DNA from: an uncultured cyanobacterium
Lineage (GTDB): Bacteria > Cyanobacteriota > Cyanobacteriia > Pseudanabaenales > Pseudanabaenaceae
Assembly (NCBI GenBank): GCA_903819605.1
Contig: CAIJEA010000085.1
Coordinates: 1-12,364, forward strand
Direction of reading: 5' to 3'
DNA length: 12,364 nucleotides
Part shown: positions 11,101-12,364 of the stretch, one piece after another
How positions within the stretch are numbered: position 1 is the stretch's first letter
Layout of the letters: each line of letters opens with the position of its first letter
Notes under the pieces: generated by a model
What the model was told of the DNA's origin: nothing
What the model saw: the letters and a program-made list of their open reading frames with translations, nothing else
The model's database searches: none
Position numbers and translations under genes: made by a program

Positions 11101-12105
11101 TTATGCAGTGACCAGTTCTTCGGCTACATGATGCATAAGACGCTCAAAGGTTTCACGCATTTTCAGTCCGACAATTATCTGTAACAAACCAGTACCATTG
11201 TTAGAACCAGGATAATCAGGATGTTTGAGTAGAAGTTGCGTCAATTCACCGTAATATTTGGCACTAGTTCTGCTGAGATGATTTTCGATATATACCATCT
11301 CTTCAAGGCGATCGAACTGTCCATCAAGCTCTAAGACACTTACAGGTTGACCACACCAGCTATCTGGTCCCGAAAACAACTTAATCCCTGGATAAGAGCA
11401 GGTCAACTTGGTTCCACAGGGAATCCAAGAAATGGTTGAACCTTCATCAAATAGGTAAGCTGGCTCTAGTCCTTCTACCCCATTACGTTGCAAGAGACGA
11501 ACACGTAGTACCTTGCGATCGGTATCGTTGGCAATCAAGTTAGTTGGCAAAATTTGAATAACCACGTCAGCATGGGCTTTCTGCGGATCGATATATGCTT
11601 CAAAGTCAGGTCTACGAGTAGCGATCGCCTGTGTAACATCAGCAAGAGTATGCCCTCGCTCCGCCATATCACGCTGAATTTTCCAAGCAATTTTGACTTC
11701 ATCGCTAAGATCGAGGTAAATACTGAAGTCGAGAAGGTTACGAACGCGCTCATCATAGATAGGATGCAAGCCTTCAATCACTACCACTTTATTCGGCTTA
11801 ACCAATTCAGGCGGATCGATCAAACCAGTTTCATGATTGTAAATTGGCTTCATTACCGATTTACCTTCTTTCAAAGCTTTAACCTGTTCGTACATCAAGT
11901 CAAAGTTGTTAGCGCGAGGGTCAAGAGCAGTAATTCCTGTCTCCTTACGTTGTTTGCGATCGAGTTTGTGATAGTCATCTAGACAGATCACGGTCATAAA
12001 TTCTTCGCCAAACAGATCTTTGAGTCTTCCTAAAAATGTGGATTTCCCACAACCAGAATCACCCGCGACTCCAATCACAACAACACGACTGGGATTATTG
12101 CTCAT
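11101..12105 (-). CDS. prk: Phosphoribulokinase
   Basis: PRK phosphorylates ribulose 5-phosphate to ribulose 1,5-bisphosphate with ATP, the step that regenerates the Rubisco substrate. The 334-residue length is normal. The P-loop GVAGDSGCGKST spans 12-23; ICLDDYH holds Cys41; the catalytic region includes YNHETG and VVVIEGLHPIYDERV. Redox cysteines are present: Cys19 and Cys41 as the N-terminal pair, and Cys230/Cys236 in PCGTKLTC as the C-terminal pair used in the GAPDH/CP12/PRK complex of cyanobacteria and chloroplasts. Light/dark control through CP12 is therefore expected from the family. ATG 12105 is preceded by AGGAG 12 bases upstream. No other Calvin-cycle gene is adjacent. Confidence 0.98.
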   Translation of the reverse strand: MSNNPSRVVVIGVAGDSGCGKSTFLGRLKDLFGEEFMTVICLDDYHKLDRKQRKETGITALDPRANNFDLMYEQVKALKEGKSVMKPIYNHETGLIDPPELVKPNKVVVIEGLHPIYDERVRNLLDFSIYLDLSDEVKIAWKIQRDMAERGHTLADVTQAIATRRPDFEAYIDPQKAHADVVIQILPTNLIANDTDRKVLRVRLLQRNGVEGLEPAYLFDEGSTISWIPCGTKLTCSYPGIKLFSGPDSWCGQPVSVLELDGQFDRLEEMVYIENHLSRTSAKYYGELTQLLLKHPDYPGSNNGTGLLQIIVGLKMRETFERLMHHVAEELVTA

Positions 12106-12117
12106 AATTATGAACTG

Positions 12118-12122
12118 CTCCT
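12118..12122 (-). promoter_or_regulatory. Ribosome binding site of prk
   Basis: AGGAG on the minus strand, 12 bases before ATG 12105, a little farther than ideal. No nearer in-frame start would shorten the gap. Confidence 0.45.
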
Positions 12123-12245
12123 AGATATAAATTATTCAAATATGTTTGCTATAAAAAATATAAAAATGTATTTATTAATACTTCTGCTGCAACATCAAAT
12201 CTACCAAACATAGATGTCTGCACAGGTTTAATCTTGATTTAACTT

Positions 12246-12260
12246 TAATAATTACTATTA
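12246..12260. promoter_or_regulatory. Possible LysR-type operator upstream of prk
   Basis: TAATA-ATTAC-TATTA is a 5-bp inverted repeat with five bases between, fitting the T-N11-A pattern bound by LysR-type regulators such as RbcR/CbbR that control Calvin-cycle genes. It lies about 140 bases upstream of the prk ATG. The surroundings are very A/T-rich, so a chance match is likely. Confidence 0.2.
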
Positions 12261-12328
12261 TTTATGAATTTAAAATAAAAACAACGTGTAAATTATATCT
12301 TGAGAGCCATGACGAAAGTAACATGCTC

Positions 12329-12364
12329 CCTTATCAGTGAATAATAAGGCGTGCGCGGCGAAGC
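12329..12364. repeat. Probable inverted repeat cut by the right window edge
   Basis: The last bases read GCGCGGCGAAGC, matching the apex GC-GAA-GC of the palindrome at 7586-7638, so another member of the family probably continues past the edge. A small CCTTAT/ATAAGG repeat (12329-12334 and 12344-12349) precedes it. No gene start is seen between prk and the edge. Confidence 0.3.

Noticed and set aside
11554..11982. Plus-strand 142-codon frame inside prk
   Set aside because: It is antisense to a complete, highly conserved phosphoribulokinase.
12106..12364. tRNA or small RNA upstream of prk
   Set aside because: The region is very A/T-rich with no cloverleaf pattern or stable hairpin apart from a 6-bp repeat near the edge.

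Overview
The window looks like chromosomal DNA from a low-GC cyanobacterium, plausibly Pseudanabaena-like. Evidence: a complete phosphoribulokinase gene, the dense palindrome GCGATCGC (HIP1) typical of many cyanobacteria, a plsX-fabH pair, a cyanobacterial-type DciA/DUF721 protein with a zinc-binding tail, and a pheophytinase-like alpha/beta hydrolase. The species call is inference; no rRNA or tRNA is present.

Layout. Positions 1-1121 (minus) hold most of a lipoprotein that runs off the left edge and has a Cys/His/Asn-Asp cysteine-peptidase-like signature. It diverges from plsX-fabH (1245-3400, plus), two fatty-acid/phospholipid genes. fabH converges on a PhyH-like Fe(II)/2-oxoglutarate dioxygenase (3437-4450, minus). 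Further minus-strand genes are an alpha/beta hydrolase (4684-5559) and cysH, an adenylyl-sulfate/PAPS reductase with Fe-S cysteines (5633-6367). A degenerate, membrane-anchored EAL protein (6609-7523, plus) diverges from cysH. A 683-base stretch without a long gene (7524-8206) carries strong hairpins and, on the minus strand, two tandem homologous 30-codon membrane-peptide genes; the second is broken by one missing base. Next come a YuiH-like molybdopterin oxidoreductase (8207-8800, minus), dciA (9059-9661, plus), an AAA/STAND-like P-loop ATPase (9796-11055, plus) and prk (11101-12105, minus).

How it fits together. Most genes are housekeeping: lipid initiation (plsX, fabH), sulfate assimilation (cysH), replication helicase loading (dciA) and CO2 fixation (prk). 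They are mostly short transcription units separated by strong inverted repeats rather than one operon.

The most unusual material is non-coding or very small. (1) A family of near-perfect palindromes shares a GC-rich apex, roughly GGYGC-triloop-GCRCC with triloop TTC, GAA, TTT or AAA, on unrelated A/T-rich arms. One is a perfect 32-bp inverted repeat; another lies in a divergent promoter region where it cannot be a simple terminator. (2) The tandem small-peptide genes at 7715-7912 align without gaps over 30 residues once one T is restored, and their best-conserved block differs only by synonymous changes. That is good evidence of real coding history for a gene too short for ordinary annotation.
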